A DNA stretch of 64,000 bases from an uncultured Bacteroidota bacterium (GCA_902593165.1 CACJHI010000001.1:62001-126000), one strand, 5' to 3'; counted from the first letter of the stretch, positions 25,883-36,162 are shown. Notes: generated by a model from the sequence alone, not told the origin. Numbers and translations: made by a program.

Positions 25883-27140
25883 AAACTACTTATTAGTAAT
25901 ATTAATATTTTCATGTTTCTCTGTTTTTTCCCAGACAAATACTGGCTCTCCATATTCTTTGAATGAATTAGGGGAAATAAATTTTACAGGGAATGTATCT
26001 TATCAATCAATGGGGGGAATAGATTCATCAATTGACTCAATTGAGTTCAATATTAATAACCCATCATCTTTAGCCAAAATAAAAACAACCAACTATTTAA
26101 TAGGTACTTTTTATAAGTCTTCAAGCATTTCAAACAGTTTATTAAAAGAAAATATAAAAACATCTAATATTAACTATATAGCAATTGGTATTCCAGTGAA
26201 AAACTTTGGTTTTGGATTTGGTGTTCTTCCATACTCATCAGTTGGATTTAATCTACAAACTACAGAGGAGTATAATGATGACAATTCTATAAGCTCAAGA
26301 CTTTTTGGTGCAGAGGGAAATATTAACAAGGCATTTTTATCAGTTGGTATACCTTTTTTAAAATACTTTTCACTTGGAGCTAGTGCAAACTATAACTTTG
26401 GAAAATTTAATTACGAGAAATTTAACTTGATGAATGGTGTAAATTATGGGGTTTTTTCTAATAGTAGTTCTGAAATCACAGGATTTACCTACAACTTCTC
26501 ATCAAATGTGTTAATCCCATTAAAAAATGATTTATCGTTAAGCCTACTATTTAGTCTCTACCCAGAAGGTGAGCTAGATTCCTATAATATTGAGTCATTA
26601 TATACATCAAATGCATCCTCAATTTCACTTGAATCTCTAGGGGATTTTGTAGATATTGACCTTGATGCTAGAGGATTAGAAAATACTAAACTTCCAGTGC
26701 CAAAAAAGTCAATTTATTCAATTGGATTAGAAAAGAAAAATTCATGGTTTATTGGTGCCCAATATGAAAATAAATTATCCTCAGGATTCGAAAATGTTTT
26801 CTTAGATATAAGAAATGTATCCTACAGAGATGCAAATTCTATATCATTTGGTGGGTATTTTATTCCAGATAGCTCATCTTTAGTTAGTTACTGGAAAAGA
26901 GTAAAATATAGATTTGGAATTAAAAATGATAAAAAAAGTATTATTGTAAATAATTTGCCTATAAATCAATTTAGTTTAAATTTGGGACTTGGTTTACCAA
27001 TAGCAGGGCTTTCAAAAGCAAATCTTGGCCTTGAAATAGGTAAAATTGGAAATGATGATTTGATAAAAGAAAACTATTTTTCTTTGAAATTAGGTCTCTC
27101 ATTAAATGATGTTTGGTTTATTAAAAGAAAGTATAATTAG
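25869..27140 (+). CDS. Putative outer-membrane beta-barrel protein
   Basis: A 423-residue exported protein with a signal peptide (hydrophobic run ending CFSVFSQ). The mature chain has alternating hydrophobic/Gly-Ser stretches, as in FGFGFGVLPYSSVGFNL and LGASANYNFGKFNYEKF, with repeated beta-strand character typical of an FadL/OMPP1-like outer-membrane barrel. Substrate is unknown. In flavobacteria a gene of this kind commonly sits between coaX and a TPR-lptC cluster, as here. Confidence 0.72.
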   Translation: MKSIKNYLLVILIFSCFSVFSQTNTGSPYSLNELGEINFTGNVSYQSMGGIDSSIDSIEFNINNPSSLAKIKTTNYLIGTFYKSSSISNSLLKENIKTSNINYIAIGIPVKNFGFGFGVLPYSSVGFNLQTTEEYNDDNSISSRLFGAEGNINKAFLSVGIPFLKYFSLGASANYNFGKFNYEKFNLMNGVNYGVFSNSSSEITGFTYNFSSNVLIPLKNDLSLSLLFSLYPEGELDSYNIESLYTSNASSISLESLGDFVDIDLDARGLENTKLPVPKKSIYSIGLEKKNSWFIGAQYENKLSSGFENVFLDIRNVSYRDANSISFGGYFIPDSSSLVSYWKRVKYRFGIKNDKKSIIVNNLPINQFSLNLGLGLPIAGLSKANLGLEIGKIGNDDLIKENYFSLKLGLSLNDVWFIKRKYN

Positions 27141-27151
27141 ATTTAAACTTT

Positions 27152-28543
27152 ATGAATAACGTTAAGTTTTTTAGAAATTTATTTTTAATATTATTTACAA
27201 CACCTTTGTTCTCTCAGCTAAGTTCAGATGAGTGTTTAGAGCAATTATCTATTTTTGCAGAATCGGCAAAAATTAAAAATTATCAGGCTGCATATGAACC
27301 ATGGAAAACAGTCTTGGATAATTGTCCGACATTAAGTCTTGCTACTTATCAATATGGAGAGATAATACTTAAGGACTTTGTTAAGAAATCTGAATCTGAA
27401 GAGGATAAATCTAAATATTTAAATGATTTATTGTCTTTATATGATCAGTGGGCTGAAAACTTTCCTGAAAGAAAAGGTGTAAGACAAATAGGGAAAATAT
27501 ATAGTAGTAAGGGTCAAGCTATGCTTGATAATGGTATAAAAGATAAAGAATTGATATATGATACTTTTGATTATGCATTTAAGAATGACCCTGTAAGTTT
27601 CACAAATCCAAAATCACTAGCATACTATTTTCAAACAGGGTATGATTTATACAAGCTTGGTTCTAAAATAAATCTCGAAACTTTATTTGAAAAGTATGAG
27701 GAATTGACTGAAAAATTTGAACTTTTAAAAACTAACATATCAAAAAATATTGATATAATATTAAAGAAAGAAGAGTCTGGAACAGCACTCACATCAAAAG
27801 AAGTCAGAAATAAAAGAATATACGATACAAACTCAAATGCGGTAAGTGCATACCTTCAATTAATTGATCAGTTAATTGCAAAAGAAGCAACTTGTGATAT
27901 ACTTATCCCCTTGTATACTAAGAACTTTGAAGAGAACAAAAATAATCCACTTTGGATTAGAAGAGCAGCAGGAAGGCTAGATGGGAAAGATTGCTCTGAT
28001 GACCCTTTATTTGTTACTTTGGTAGAACAACTCCACAGTCTTGAACCTTCAGCTGACTCAGCTTATTATTTAGGAATACTTAATGACAAGCAAGGAAACT
28101 CTGAAGACGCATTAAAATATTATCAAGAATCAGTTTCACTACAGACTGATAATTATAAGAAGGCTAACATACTGTATAAGATTGCAGTTAAATTTAAAAA
28201 TGCTGGAAGAAGAGTATCTGCTCGTAATTATGCTGAGCAGGCTTTATCATATCAACCATCTTTAGGAAGAGCTTATCTTTTGATAGCTAATATGTATGCT
28301 GATAGTGCAAATGGGTGTGGAGATACTCAGTTTAATAAAAGAGCTGTTTTTTGGTTAGCTGCGCAAACTGCAGTAAAAGCTGGAAGGGTGGATGCCTCAC
28401 TTAAAAAGTTATCTGATAGAACTGCAGCTGCATTTAATGGAAGAGCTCCCTCTAAAACTGATATATTTACGGAAGGTAACCAAGGAACAAGTATTACCTT
28501 TTCCTGTTGGATTGGAAGAAGTATTAAGGTTCCAAGCCTTTAA
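27152..28543 (+). CDS. Exported tetratricopeptide-repeat protein
   Basis: 463 residues with a signal peptide (hydrophobic run ending TPLFSQ). N-terminal helices include CLEQLSIFAESAKIKNYQAA. TPR-type repeats follow, clearest at DSAYYLGILNDKQGNSEDAL and YKKANILYKIAVKFKNAGR in the last third. Predicted to act in the periplasm as a scaffold. The position before lptC suggests an envelope role, inferred from context. Confidence 0.8.
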   Translation: MNNVKFFRNLFLILFTTPLFSQLSSDECLEQLSIFAESAKIKNYQAAYEPWKTVLDNCPTLSLATYQYGEIILKDFVKKSESEEDKSKYLNDLLSLYDQWAENFPERKGVRQIGKIYSSKGQAMLDNGIKDKELIYDTFDYAFKNDPVSFTNPKSLAYYFQTGYDLYKLGSKINLETLFEKYEELTEKFELLKTNISKNIDIILKKEESGTALTSKEVRNKRIYDTNSNAVSAYLQLIDQLIAKEATCDILIPLYTKNFEENKNNPLWIRRAAGRLDGKDCSDDPLFVTLVEQLHSLEPSADSAYYLGILNDKQGNSEDALKYYQESVSLQTDNYKKANILYKIAVKFKNAGRRVSARNYAEQALSYQPSLGRAYLLIANMYADSANGCGDTQFNKRAVFWLAAQTAVKAGRVDASLKKLSDRTAAAFNGRAPSKTDIFTEGNQGTSITFSCWIGRSIKVPSL

Positions 28544-28544
28544 A

Positions 28545-29072
28545 ATGAAATATTCCAATTTTTTATTCTTTCTTTTTATCATATGTCTTTCATGTAATAC
28601 TGAATCTGCTTCATTAAACTATAACAATGAGAAAGTGCCTGTCAGTATTGCCAAAAACTTTACTATGACATATACTGATTCAATGCTTACTAAATCATTT
28701 GTTTCAGGTAAAATTCACTATGATTTTACAAATGATGTACTAAACTATTCTGAATTTTTTGAAGATGTGGAGCTAGTAATATATGATGAAAACAAAACTT
28801 CAACAATTAGGTCAGAATATGCAATTGTCTACAACTCGTTTAGATTTATGGAGTTTAATAATAATGTAAAAATTACCACAACTGATGGAGAAGTATTAAC
28901 AACTGATAAGCTATATTATGATACTGAGAATGAATGGCTTTTTACTGAAAATGATTTTGAGTATATTGATAAAACAAATAAAATAATTGCTAATAGGCTT
29001 GACTCAAATAGAGACTTTACCGATCTTGTAACTGGAAGCCTTACAGGTTCTATAAATATAACAGAAGAATGA
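28545..29072 (+). CDS. lptC: LPS export protein LptC, lipoprotein form
   Basis: Member of the LPS transport bridge between inner and outer membrane. The chosen ATG at 28545 follows the TPR gene by one base; the 175-residue product has a lipobox (ICLSC) and the OstA/LptC-type beta-jellyroll, with MTYTDSMLTKSFVSGKIHYD and LTTDKLYYDTENEWLFT. Homologues in flavobacteria are annotated as LPS export ABC transporter periplasmic protein LptC. The frame extends upstream into the TPR gene, but that part is not conserved coding. Confidence 0.82.
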   Translation: MKYSNFLFFLFIICLSCNTESASLNYNNEKVPVSIAKNFTMTYTDSMLTKSFVSGKIHYDFTNDVLNYSEFFEDVELVIYDENKTSTIRSEYAIVYNSFRFMEFNNNVKITTTDGEVLTTDKLYYDTENEWLFTENDFEYIDKTNKIIANRLDSNRDFTDLVTGSLTGSINITEE

Positions 29073-29254
29073 AACATTATCTAATTTCAGAAATAATATA
29101 TTGGGTGATTGCTGTTATTTCAATTTTCAGTTTTTTTGAGAACTGGGGCATAAATGAGAATAGAGCTTATATATTTTTAGGGTTCTCAGTTCTTTCAGTT
29201 TTTATGGCTCTTTTTAGAAGACACTTCAGAAGAAAATATTCAAAGAAAAATTAA
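29069..29254 (+). CDS. Small two-helix membrane protein
   Basis: 61 residues: two hydrophobic helices (IIYWVIAVISIFSFF and AYIFLGFSVLSVFMALF) and a basic tail ending RRHFRRKYSKKN. The start overlaps the lptC stop by ATGA and the stop abuts the hemolysin-family start. It is a recurrent small gene in this flavobacterial operon. Function unknown. Confidence 0.8.
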   Translation: MKHYLISEIIYWVIAVISIFSFFENWGINENRAYIFLGFSVLSVFMALFRRHFRRKYSKKN

Positions 29255-30505
29255 ATGATAATTTTACTAAGCCTTCTTTCTTCAGCATTCTTCTCAGGAA
29301 TGGAAATAGCATATGTCTCATCAAATAGACTTAACCTAGAGATTGAAAAAAAACAAAAAGGTCTAATTCCAAAGCTTTTATCCATAATTACTAAGGATCC
29401 ATCAAGGTTTATATCTACTATGTTAATAGGGAATAGTTTTGCTCTGGTTATTTATGGGTTATTTATGGGTCAATTTATTGTAGAAAACTTATCATTTTTG
29501 TTTTTGCCATCAATGAACGAATTGACAACCCTTCTACTTCAAACAATAATTTCTACATCACTTATATTAATCGCAGCTGAATTTATTCCAAAAGTGTTAT
29601 TTCAAATTTATTCGAACCTCTCTATGAAAATATTTTCAATTCCTGCATTTATTTTTTATGTAATTCTCTATCCTATAACTAGCCTAGTAACAATAACTTC
29701 AAATTTTATATTAAAAACTTTTTTTAAGGTAACTAATCAAGAATCTCAGTTCTCCTTTTCAAAGTTAGAACTAGAAAACTATATTGAAAATGAAATAGAT
29801 AAATCTGATGATAATTTAGATTCAGAAATTGAAATTTTTCAGAATGCCCTAGAGCTATCGGAAATTAAGGCTAGGGATGTAATGGTTCCAAGAGCAGAAA
29901 TTATTGCTTTAGAAAATACTTCAAATATTGAAAATGCAAAAAAAATACTAATTGAAACTGGACTTTCAAAGATTCCTATATATAGAGATTCAATAGATGA
30001 TATAATAGGATATATTCATTCTTTTGATTTTTTAAAAAAACCCAAGAAAATTAGTGAGTTCATTTTACCAGTTGTTTTTGTTCCAGAACCTATGTTGGTA
30101 AATGATGTTTTAGAAAAACTAACTAGACAAAGAAAGAGTATTGCTGTTGTAATTGATGAATATGGTGGAACATCTGGAATTATAACTGTAGAAGATATAG
30201 TTGAAGAACTATTTGGAGAGATTGAGGATGAACATGATAATTATGATCTACATGAAAAAAAGATATCTGAAGGTGTTTATGAACTTTCTTCTAGACTTGA
30301 GATAGAATACTTAAATAAATCATATGATTTAAGCTTACCAGAGTCTGAGTCCTATGATACTTTGGGAGGATTAATCGTCTTCAATAAAGAGGAAATCCCT
30401 AAGGTTGGTGATGAAATTATAATTAATGGATATACAATTCAAATTCTTCATGCTTCATCATCAAAAATTGAAAAAGTGGTTTTAAAAAAAACTCATCAGG
30501 AGTAG
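29255..30505 (+). CDS. CNNM/CorC (hemolysin family) transport protein
   Basis: 416 residues. An N-terminal DUF21 membrane domain (about 1-150) begins ILLSLLSSAFFSGMEIAYVS, followed by a CBS pair (about 200-320; ARDVMVPRAEIIALE and VIDEYGGTSGIITVEDIVEE) and a C-terminal CorC/HlyC domain. These proteins are linked to magnesium or other divalent-cation efflux; the hemolysin name is historical. Coupled to the small upstream gene. Confidence 0.9.
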   Translation: MIILLSLLSSAFFSGMEIAYVSSNRLNLEIEKKQKGLIPKLLSIITKDPSRFISTMLIGNSFALVIYGLFMGQFIVENLSFLFLPSMNELTTLLLQTIISTSLILIAAEFIPKVLFQIYSNLSMKIFSIPAFIFYVILYPITSLVTITSNFILKTFFKVTNQESQFSFSKLELENYIENEIDKSDDNLDSEIEIFQNALELSEIKARDVMVPRAEIIALENTSNIENAKKILIETGLSKIPIYRDSIDDIIGYIHSFDFLKKPKKISEFILPVVFVPEPMLVNDVLEKLTRQRKSIAVVIDEYGGTSGIITVEDIVEELFGEIEDEHDNYDLHEKKISEGVYELSSRLEIEYLNKSYDLSLPESESYDTLGGLIVFNKEEIPKVGDEIIINGYTIQILHASSSKIEKVVLKKTHQE

Positions 30506-30548
30506 TATAAATTAATACTAAGTTGTAATTTCGAAAATTATTTAGATT

Positions 30549-32336
30549 ATGGCAGTACTTGGACAAATTAGAAAAAGATCAATATTCCTTATAATAGTTA
30601 TTGGGATGGCATTATTTGCCTTTGTGATTTCGGGTGTTTTTACATCCAATGGTGGATTTGGAGCAAATAAACCAATAGGTGAGATTAATGGAGAAGAAAT
30701 TGATTATGAGACTTTTAATATGATGGTAGAACAAGCTCAGACGGTTTACGGACTTAATACTTTAAGCGCAGTTAATTTAGCATGGAATCAAGGCATAAAG
30801 AATCAAGCACTACTTCAAGAGTTAGATAAGCTTGGAATAGATGCTGGAAAAGATCAACTTGAACAAATAATTTCAAGTGACCAATCCATAGTGCTGAATC
30901 CTCTTTTTCAAAATGAAATTGGCCTTTTTGATTTTAATAAATTCTCAAACTATATATCACAATTAAAGTCGTCAAATCCAAACATGTACAATCAATGGAG
31001 GCTTCAGGAACAAAGTATAATTTCACTAGCCAAACAAAAAATTTACTTTGATCTGATTAAATCAAGTGTCATATATACTGATGTTGAGTCAAATATCCAA
31101 TATCATCTTGAAAATGATAAAGTAAATATTGAATATTTAAGAATTCCCTACGATATAATTCCTGACTCCATTGTTCAAATTAAAGACTCGGAGATTTCAT
31201 CATATATAAAAAATAATAGAGATGATTTCGAAAAGGGAGAATACAGAAAAGTCGAATACGTATTTATTCCTGACGTTGCATCCTCACTTGATGAAGCAAG
31301 CATAAGATCTGACCTTGAACAATTAAGAGATGGTTTCTCTCAATTAAACCCTGTCTCAAACTCTATTGAACAAATTACTGGATTTAAAGATGTAAAAGAT
31401 TATTCAGAGTTTATTGAGATATATTCTGATGTAAGCTGGGACTCTATCTATGCAACTAAACAAGAAATTAGTGGAAGTTTTTCTGATATTTTATTTGGTT
31501 TAAGAGAGGGTGAAGTATTTGGTCCATATAAAGATGGCAATACATTAAAAATTTCTAGAATGATTGATAAAAAAAGGGATGGAAATTTAAATAAGGTTTT
31601 AATTGCTGATGTTGTAAAAGAGATAATACCATCTAACGAGTCTTCAAATAACAACTATAGAAGGGCCTCTCAAGCAGAGTTTGATGCAAATAATGACTTG
31701 CCTCTAAATAACAGCGATTCATCAGTTCGTATTAATTCATTTGATTCTTTTGAACAATTTGATTCTGGCTTGCCAGAAATAGAAAACTCAAGACAGGTAA
31801 TTAAATGGCTCTATGAAGATCAAACTAAAGAGGGAAATGTCAAAAGATTCACATTGAATGAAGGATATCTAGTAGCCAAGGCTTTAAGCTTTAATAATAA
31901 GTCATTGCCAAATGTTGATGAAGTTAGAGATGAAGTTTCAAATACTCTTTTAAAAAATAAAAAATTTGAATTTTTTGTGAAAAAATATAAAAGTTCAAAT
32001 GATATTGAATTAATCTCACAAGATTATGACATTGAATTAGAGAGAGCCTCTGCTGTTACTCAAAATGACCCTATCCTTGTTGGTGCAGGTGATGAGCCTT
32101 ATATAATTGGCTCTTCATTCTCTTTAGATGTATATGAAACATCCAAAATTCTTAAAGGTAATAATGGTATCTATCTAATAAGACTTCTATCAAAAGAGAT
32201 TGCAGAAGATATAAGTATAGGTGCAGCAATCTCTAATTCTTTGAGTGATCGAGAAATTGAGAGAATTTCAACATTAATACCAGAAGTTCTTGAGTCTAAA
32301 GCTGAAATAGTTGATAATAGAAGTTTATATTACTAA
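30549..32336 (+). CDS. PpiD/SurA-like periplasmic folding protein without parvulin domain
   Basis: 595 residues. The N-terminus MAVLGQIRKRSIFLIIVIGM and one membrane helix, then a SurA-N-type chaperone domain (about 40-200) with EINGEEIDYETFNMMVEQAQ, identify it as the flavobacterial PpiD-like peptidyl-prolyl isomerase. Homologues are about 700 residues with a parvulin PPIase domain in the middle. Here the text passes from SRMIDKKRD directly to NLNKVLIADVVKEIIPSNE near residue 340, with no HILI...GGDLGFF parvulin motifs. It is therefore probably a chaperone without catalytic isomerase activity. The 3' end overlaps the GHMP kinase by four bases. Confidence 0.82.
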   Translation: MAVLGQIRKRSIFLIIVIGMALFAFVISGVFTSNGGFGANKPIGEINGEEIDYETFNMMVEQAQTVYGLNTLSAVNLAWNQGIKNQALLQELDKLGIDAGKDQLEQIISSDQSIVLNPLFQNEIGLFDFNKFSNYISQLKSSNPNMYNQWRLQEQSIISLAKQKIYFDLIKSSVIYTDVESNIQYHLENDKVNIEYLRIPYDIIPDSIVQIKDSEISSYIKNNRDDFEKGEYRKVEYVFIPDVASSLDEASIRSDLEQLRDGFSQLNPVSNSIEQITGFKDVKDYSEFIEIYSDVSWDSIYATKQEISGSFSDILFGLREGEVFGPYKDGNTLKISRMIDKKRDGNLNKVLIADVVKEIIPSNESSNNNYRRASQAEFDANNDLPLNNSDSSVRINSFDSFEQFDSGLPEIENSRQVIKWLYEDQTKEGNVKRFTLNEGYLVAKALSFNNKSLPNVDEVRDEVSNTLLKNKKFEFFVKKYKSSNDIELISQDYDIELERASAVTQNDPILVGAGDEPYIIGSSFSLDVYETSKILKGNNGIYLIRLLSKEIAEDISIGAAISNSLSDREIERISTLIPEVLESKAEIVDNRSLYY

Positions 32337-33229
32337 ACTAGTAATTCTTCATACTTAAAAATAGTTGAGTAGCCTTTCTCTTTAAAATATCTATTTGGGT
32401 CATTATGGCTAGTTACCATAATCATATCACCTCCCCATGCTCCTAGGCTCTTTATACTCCCATTAAAATCTTTAAAAAGAGTTTCCTTTATAGTTGGCTT
32501 TGATATTAACTTTGATATAATTAACTCATGTGATTCTATCAATTTATCATATGCTTCGATAGAGTTACACTGCAATATCATAGAAGTGATATTAGAAATT
32601 TCATTAATAGTTGATTCGGAAACTTTCTTATTGTTATAATTTTTAATTTCTGAAATTGAACTTTGCTTTTTATTTAAATAAATAAAATATATTTTTTCAT
32701 AGAAAGGGGGCTTAAAACTTACTTCATCTATAATCCTCTGGCCTTCCTTTAATTGATAAACTATTGGTGAAATACTATTTGCACATGCAATATCATAACT
32801 ACTACCCTCAAAAATATGGTTATTTAGTATATATGGATCAACACCAGATAATGTTGCTAGGTTTGATATTAAAGTAGATGAAGAACCTAAACCCCAATTT
32901 TTATCAAATGTAAGATTAGTTGATATATCAGATCCATTATTCTTTAAAAAAGAGGGATTATATTCTCTAATTAGATTTATTATTCTAATTAATGTACCTG
33001 AAACTTTTTTTGATGAGGTTGATTTAATTTCTAAGTTTTCATTTCCCATTGAGCATTCAAACCAAATTTTTCCATCAAAATTTATACTCTTCCAATTAAT
33101 TAAGCTTGATTGATTCTCCTCAAATTTTAAATGTTGTCCAAACTTTGTAGGACTTGCTAGAGATAACGCACCGTCAAGAATAACGTACTCACCTGTAAGA
33201 AGAACTTTTCCGTTACTATAAATTTCCAT
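32333..33229 (-). CDS. GHMP kinase, GYDIA-type, mevalonate pathway context
   Basis: 298 residues. The GHMP ATP-binding motif is NWGLGSSSTLISNLATLSG (about 118-136); the N-terminal substrate strand is NGKVLLTGEYVILDGALS, and the motif SSYDIACANS corresponds to the GYDIA signature of a flavobacterial GHMP kinase family. It sits two bases after HMG-CoA reductase, so it most likely phosphorylates a mevalonate-pathway intermediate, though which one is not proven by sequence. Confidence 0.85.
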   Translation of the reverse strand: MEIYSNGKVLLTGEYVILDGALSLASPTKFGQHLKFEENQSSLINWKSINFDGKIWFECSMGNENLEIKSTSSKKVSGTLIRIINLIREYNPSFLKNNGSDISTNLTFDKNWGLGSSSTLISNLATLSGVDPYILNNHIFEGSSYDIACANSISPIVYQLKEGQRIIDEVSFKPPFYEKIYFIYLNKKQSSISEIKNYNNKKVSESTINEISNITSMILQCNSIEAYDKLIESHELIISKLISKPTIKETLFKDFNGSIKSLGAWGGDMIMVTSHNDPNRYFKEKGYSTIFKYEELLV

Positions 33230-33231
33230 AA

Positions 33232-34542
33232 TTAATTTTGGTTTAGGAAATCTTTTACTGATTGGTTGTTAATATCCTTATCTCTAAAATATTCTTCAGA
33301 TTTGTCAATTTGATCTTTAGTAGCATTCTGTTTAATCAGAAGATTTATCAGATGCATTTTCATATGCCCTTTTTGTATCCCTGAAGTAACTAATGATTTT
33401 ACAGCTGCAAAATTTTGTGCCAGTCCGACACAACAAATAATATTCATTAACTCATCTGATGTTGGATTATTTAAGAGTTTCAGTGATAGTTTTACCATGG
33501 GATGAACATCTGTTATGCCACCTACCGTTCCAATTGATAAAGGAACCTTTAGACTAATTTTAAAAATATTATCAATTATTGAGCAGTTTGATAGACTCTT
33601 GTACTTACCCTTACTTGACGCAAAAGCATGAACCCCAGCTTCAACAGCTCTAAAATCATTTCCTGTTGAAATTAAAACCGCATCAACACCATTCATTATT
33701 CCTTTATTATGAGTAACAGCTCTATTAATATCTATATCTGCAATATCAAATGCATCCTTAAATCTATGGGCAAATTCTTGTGAAGACATACCATCAAAAT
33801 TGCCTAGGTCTACTATTTCACACTCTAATGAAGATTCAACAATACACTCAGGAGTATAATTTGATAAAATTGACATTATCACTTCAATTTTTTTTTCAGA
33901 TTCTTTAAAATGAGATGAATCATTCAATAGTTGACGGAACTTCTTTGATATTATTTCTAAACATGAATTAATGAAATTTGCACCCATTGAATCTATTGTT
34001 TTAAAATCTATATGTAGCTGATAATAGGATTTTAATTCTGCAGATTTATTAATTAACTTAATATTTGATATACCACCACCTCTTTCTCTCATTTTTTTTG
34101 TTATTCTATCAGTTGCTTCTATTAATCTAGGCTTATTATCATTTATAAATTTTTCAAGATTTTCTATATTCCCATTATACTTGAAGTGCACCTGTCCTGT
34201 CTTAATTTTTGAAATTACTTTAGATTTAAAGCCTCCTCTATCATACCAATATTTTGAAGAATTTGATAATGCGGCAACTACTGAGCTTTCCTCAGTAACT
34301 AATGGAATGCAATAATTTTTATGATTTATTAAAAAATTAGGAGATACAGAATAGGGTAGATGAAAATTTGATACTGCATTTTCTGAAAGTGAATTATGAA
34401 TTAATTGGATATCTTTATCATCGTTTAAATATTTATTTAAAATACTTTCAAATTCATCTGAATTATTAAGAAAATTCTTACTAACCCAACTTATTTTCTC
34501 ATCTCTTGAAAGTTTTGAAAAACCAATTATTTTATCTGGCAT
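33232..34542 (-). CDS. mvaA: Hydroxymethylglutaryl-CoA reductase, class II
   Basis: Reduces HMG-CoA to mevalonate for isoprenoid synthesis. Class II features in the 436-residue chain: N-terminal GFSKLSRDEKISWVS, the substrate region ENAVSNFHLPYSVSPNFLIN, IDSMGANFINSCLE, the nucleotide-binding STGNDFRAVEAGVHAFAS, and GTVGGITDVHPMV. Together with the GHMP kinase downstream and carotenoid genes elsewhere, it indicates a mevalonate route for isoprenoids, as in other Flavobacteriia. Confidence 0.93.
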   Translation of the reverse strand: MPDKIIGFSKLSRDEKISWVSKNFLNNSDEFESILNKYLNDDKDIQLIHNSLSENAVSNFHLPYSVSPNFLINHKNYCIPLVTEESSVVAALSNSSKYWYDRGGFKSKVISKIKTGQVHFKYNGNIENLEKFINDNKPRLIEATDRITKKMRERGGGISNIKLINKSAELKSYYQLHIDFKTIDSMGANFINSCLEIISKKFRQLLNDSSHFKESEKKIEVIMSILSNYTPECIVESSLECEIVDLGNFDGMSSQEFAHRFKDAFDIADIDINRAVTHNKGIMNGVDAVLISTGNDFRAVEAGVHAFASSKGKYKSLSNCSIIDNIFKISLKVPLSIGTVGGITDVHPMVKLSLKLLNNPTSDELMNIICCVGLAQNFAAVKSLVTSGIQKGHMKMHLINLLIKQNATKDQIDKSEEYFRDKDINNQSVKDFLNQN

Positions 34543-34608
34543 AATTTTCTTTACTTTATGTAAATATAAGTGAAATCAATCTCAATTTAATCTTAGCAAA
34601 CACTATCT

Positions 34609-36162
34609 ATGGAAAAACTAAATATCTTTAATGGGGATGAGATAAATCAACGTACAATTTTAGGTCATCCTTCTGGTCTTTTTACTCTTTTCTTTACAGA
34701 GATGTGGGAAAGATTTTCTTATTATGGAATGAGAGCAATTTTAGTATTATTTCTGATCTCTTCAATAGACAATGAAGGCTGGGGTTGGGATAGGGCAGAG
34801 GCTTTGGAATTATATGCATTATATACAGGACTAGTATATGTTACCCCAATCTTTGGTGGGTTGATTGCTGACAGACTCACAGGGTACAGGAAGGCTATTG
34901 TTGCTGGAGCATTTTTAATGACACTTGGACATGCAGCTATGGCCCTTGAAGTTTTCAATGACTTTTATCTATACGTCGGATTAGCCCTATTAATATTGGG
35001 AAATGGTCTTTTTAAACCAAATATTAGTTCAATTGTTGGTCAATTGTATAAAGATGAGGGTAAACTAAAAGATGGGGCGTATACAATATTTTACATGGGG
35101 ATAAACTCTGGAGCATTTCTAGGAATTCTCTTGTGTGGTTATATAGGTGAGACAGTTAATTGGCACTATGGATTTGGTTTAGCTGGAATTTTCATGTTGT
35201 TTGGGATGCTCCAATTTCACTTTGGTCAAAATATATTTGGTAATGTAGGCTTGAGGCCAAATGAATCCAAAAAAATTGAAGAAAAAGACAATAATGTTCA
35301 GGCCTCAAGAAAAGTTACTATCGATAGACTACTTGTAATAGTAATTTTTTCATTTGTAACTATATTTTTTTGGTGGGGGTTTGAGCAAGCAGGAGGAAGT
35401 ATGACAATCTTTGCCAGTGATTATACAGCTAGAGACTTGGAGGGGACAGGTGCCCTAATATTTAAAATAGTTAATACACTCTTAACTATTGTCCCAATGA
35501 TTATTTTAACAATAATTCTTTATCTTCTTTTTAAAAATACATTTGAAAAGTATGCAGTTTCGAATATTTTTCTTGCATCAAGTTTTGTTATTATTTGGGG
35601 AATAGTGATTTGGATGCTATCAAGAGAGTTTCTTGAGGATGCAACAGAAGTACCTGCCTCTTGGTTCGCAATATTAAATTCCTTTTTTATAATTGTTTTT
35701 GCACCAATTCTATCTAAAGTATGGCAATCAAAATATAATCCAACTGGACCAATTAAATTTGGCCTAGGTTTAATTTTAATGGCAACAGGGTTTGCAATTT
35801 TAACTTATGGATCTATTGATATTCCTCTTGGAGCTTCAACAGCCTCTCAGAGTATGATATTCTTAATTTTGGCTTATTTATTTCATACACTCGGCGAGTT
35901 ATGTGTTTCACCTGTAGGACTATCCTATGTAAGTAAATTAGCTCCAAAAAAAATTGTTGGATTTATGTTTGCTATTTGGCTTCTATCTAGTGCAATCGCC
36001 AATTTTTTTGCTGGAATAACTGGGAGTTACATTGATCCAGTTGTACAAGACTATGGTATGGCTGCATTCTTTTTAATTTTTACAATTATACCCACAATTG
36101 TAGGTATGTTAATGATTTTTTCAAACAAAAAAATTGTTAGAATGATGCATGGTATCAATTAA
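34609..36162 (+). CDS. Proton-dependent oligopeptide transporter (POT family)
   Basis: 517-residue inner-membrane transporter with about 14 hydrophobic segments. The PTR2 signatures are FFTEMWERFSYYGMRAILVL (helix 1 ExxERFxYYG motif) and FYMGINSGAFLGILLCGYIG (helix 5). Imports di- and tripeptides with protons. The 3' end overlaps convergent lpxB by eight bases. Consistent with peptide use in a marine heterotroph. Confidence 0.93.
   Translation: MEKLNIFNGDEINQRTILGHPSGLFTLFFTEMWERFSYYGMRAILVLFLISSIDNEGWGWDRAEALELYALYTGLVYVTPIFGGLIADRLTGYRKAIVAGAFLMTLGHAAMALEVFNDFYLYVGLALLILGNGLFKPNISSIVGQLYKDEGKLKDGAYTIFYMGINSGAFLGILLCGYIGETVNWHYGFGLAGIFMLFGMLQFHFGQNIFGNVGLRPNESKKIEEKDNNVQASRKVTIDRLLVIVIFSFVTIFFWWGFEQAGGSMTIFASDYTARDLEGTGALIFKIVNTLLTIVPMIILTIILYLLFKNTFEKYAVSNIFLASSFVIIWGIVIWMLSREFLEDATEVPASWFAILNSFFIIVFAPILSKVWQSKYNPTGPIKFGLGLILMATGFAILTYGSIDIPLGASTASQSMIFLILAYLFHTLGELCVSPVGLSYVSKLAPKKIVGFMFAIWLLSSAIANFFAGITGSYIDPVVQDYGMAAFFLIFTIIPTIVGMLMIFSNKKIVRMMHGIN

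Noticed and set aside
28392-28544. N-terminal extension of LptC into the TPR gene
   Set aside because: The upstream part is the TPR gene in another frame; the lipoprotein signal begins at 28545.
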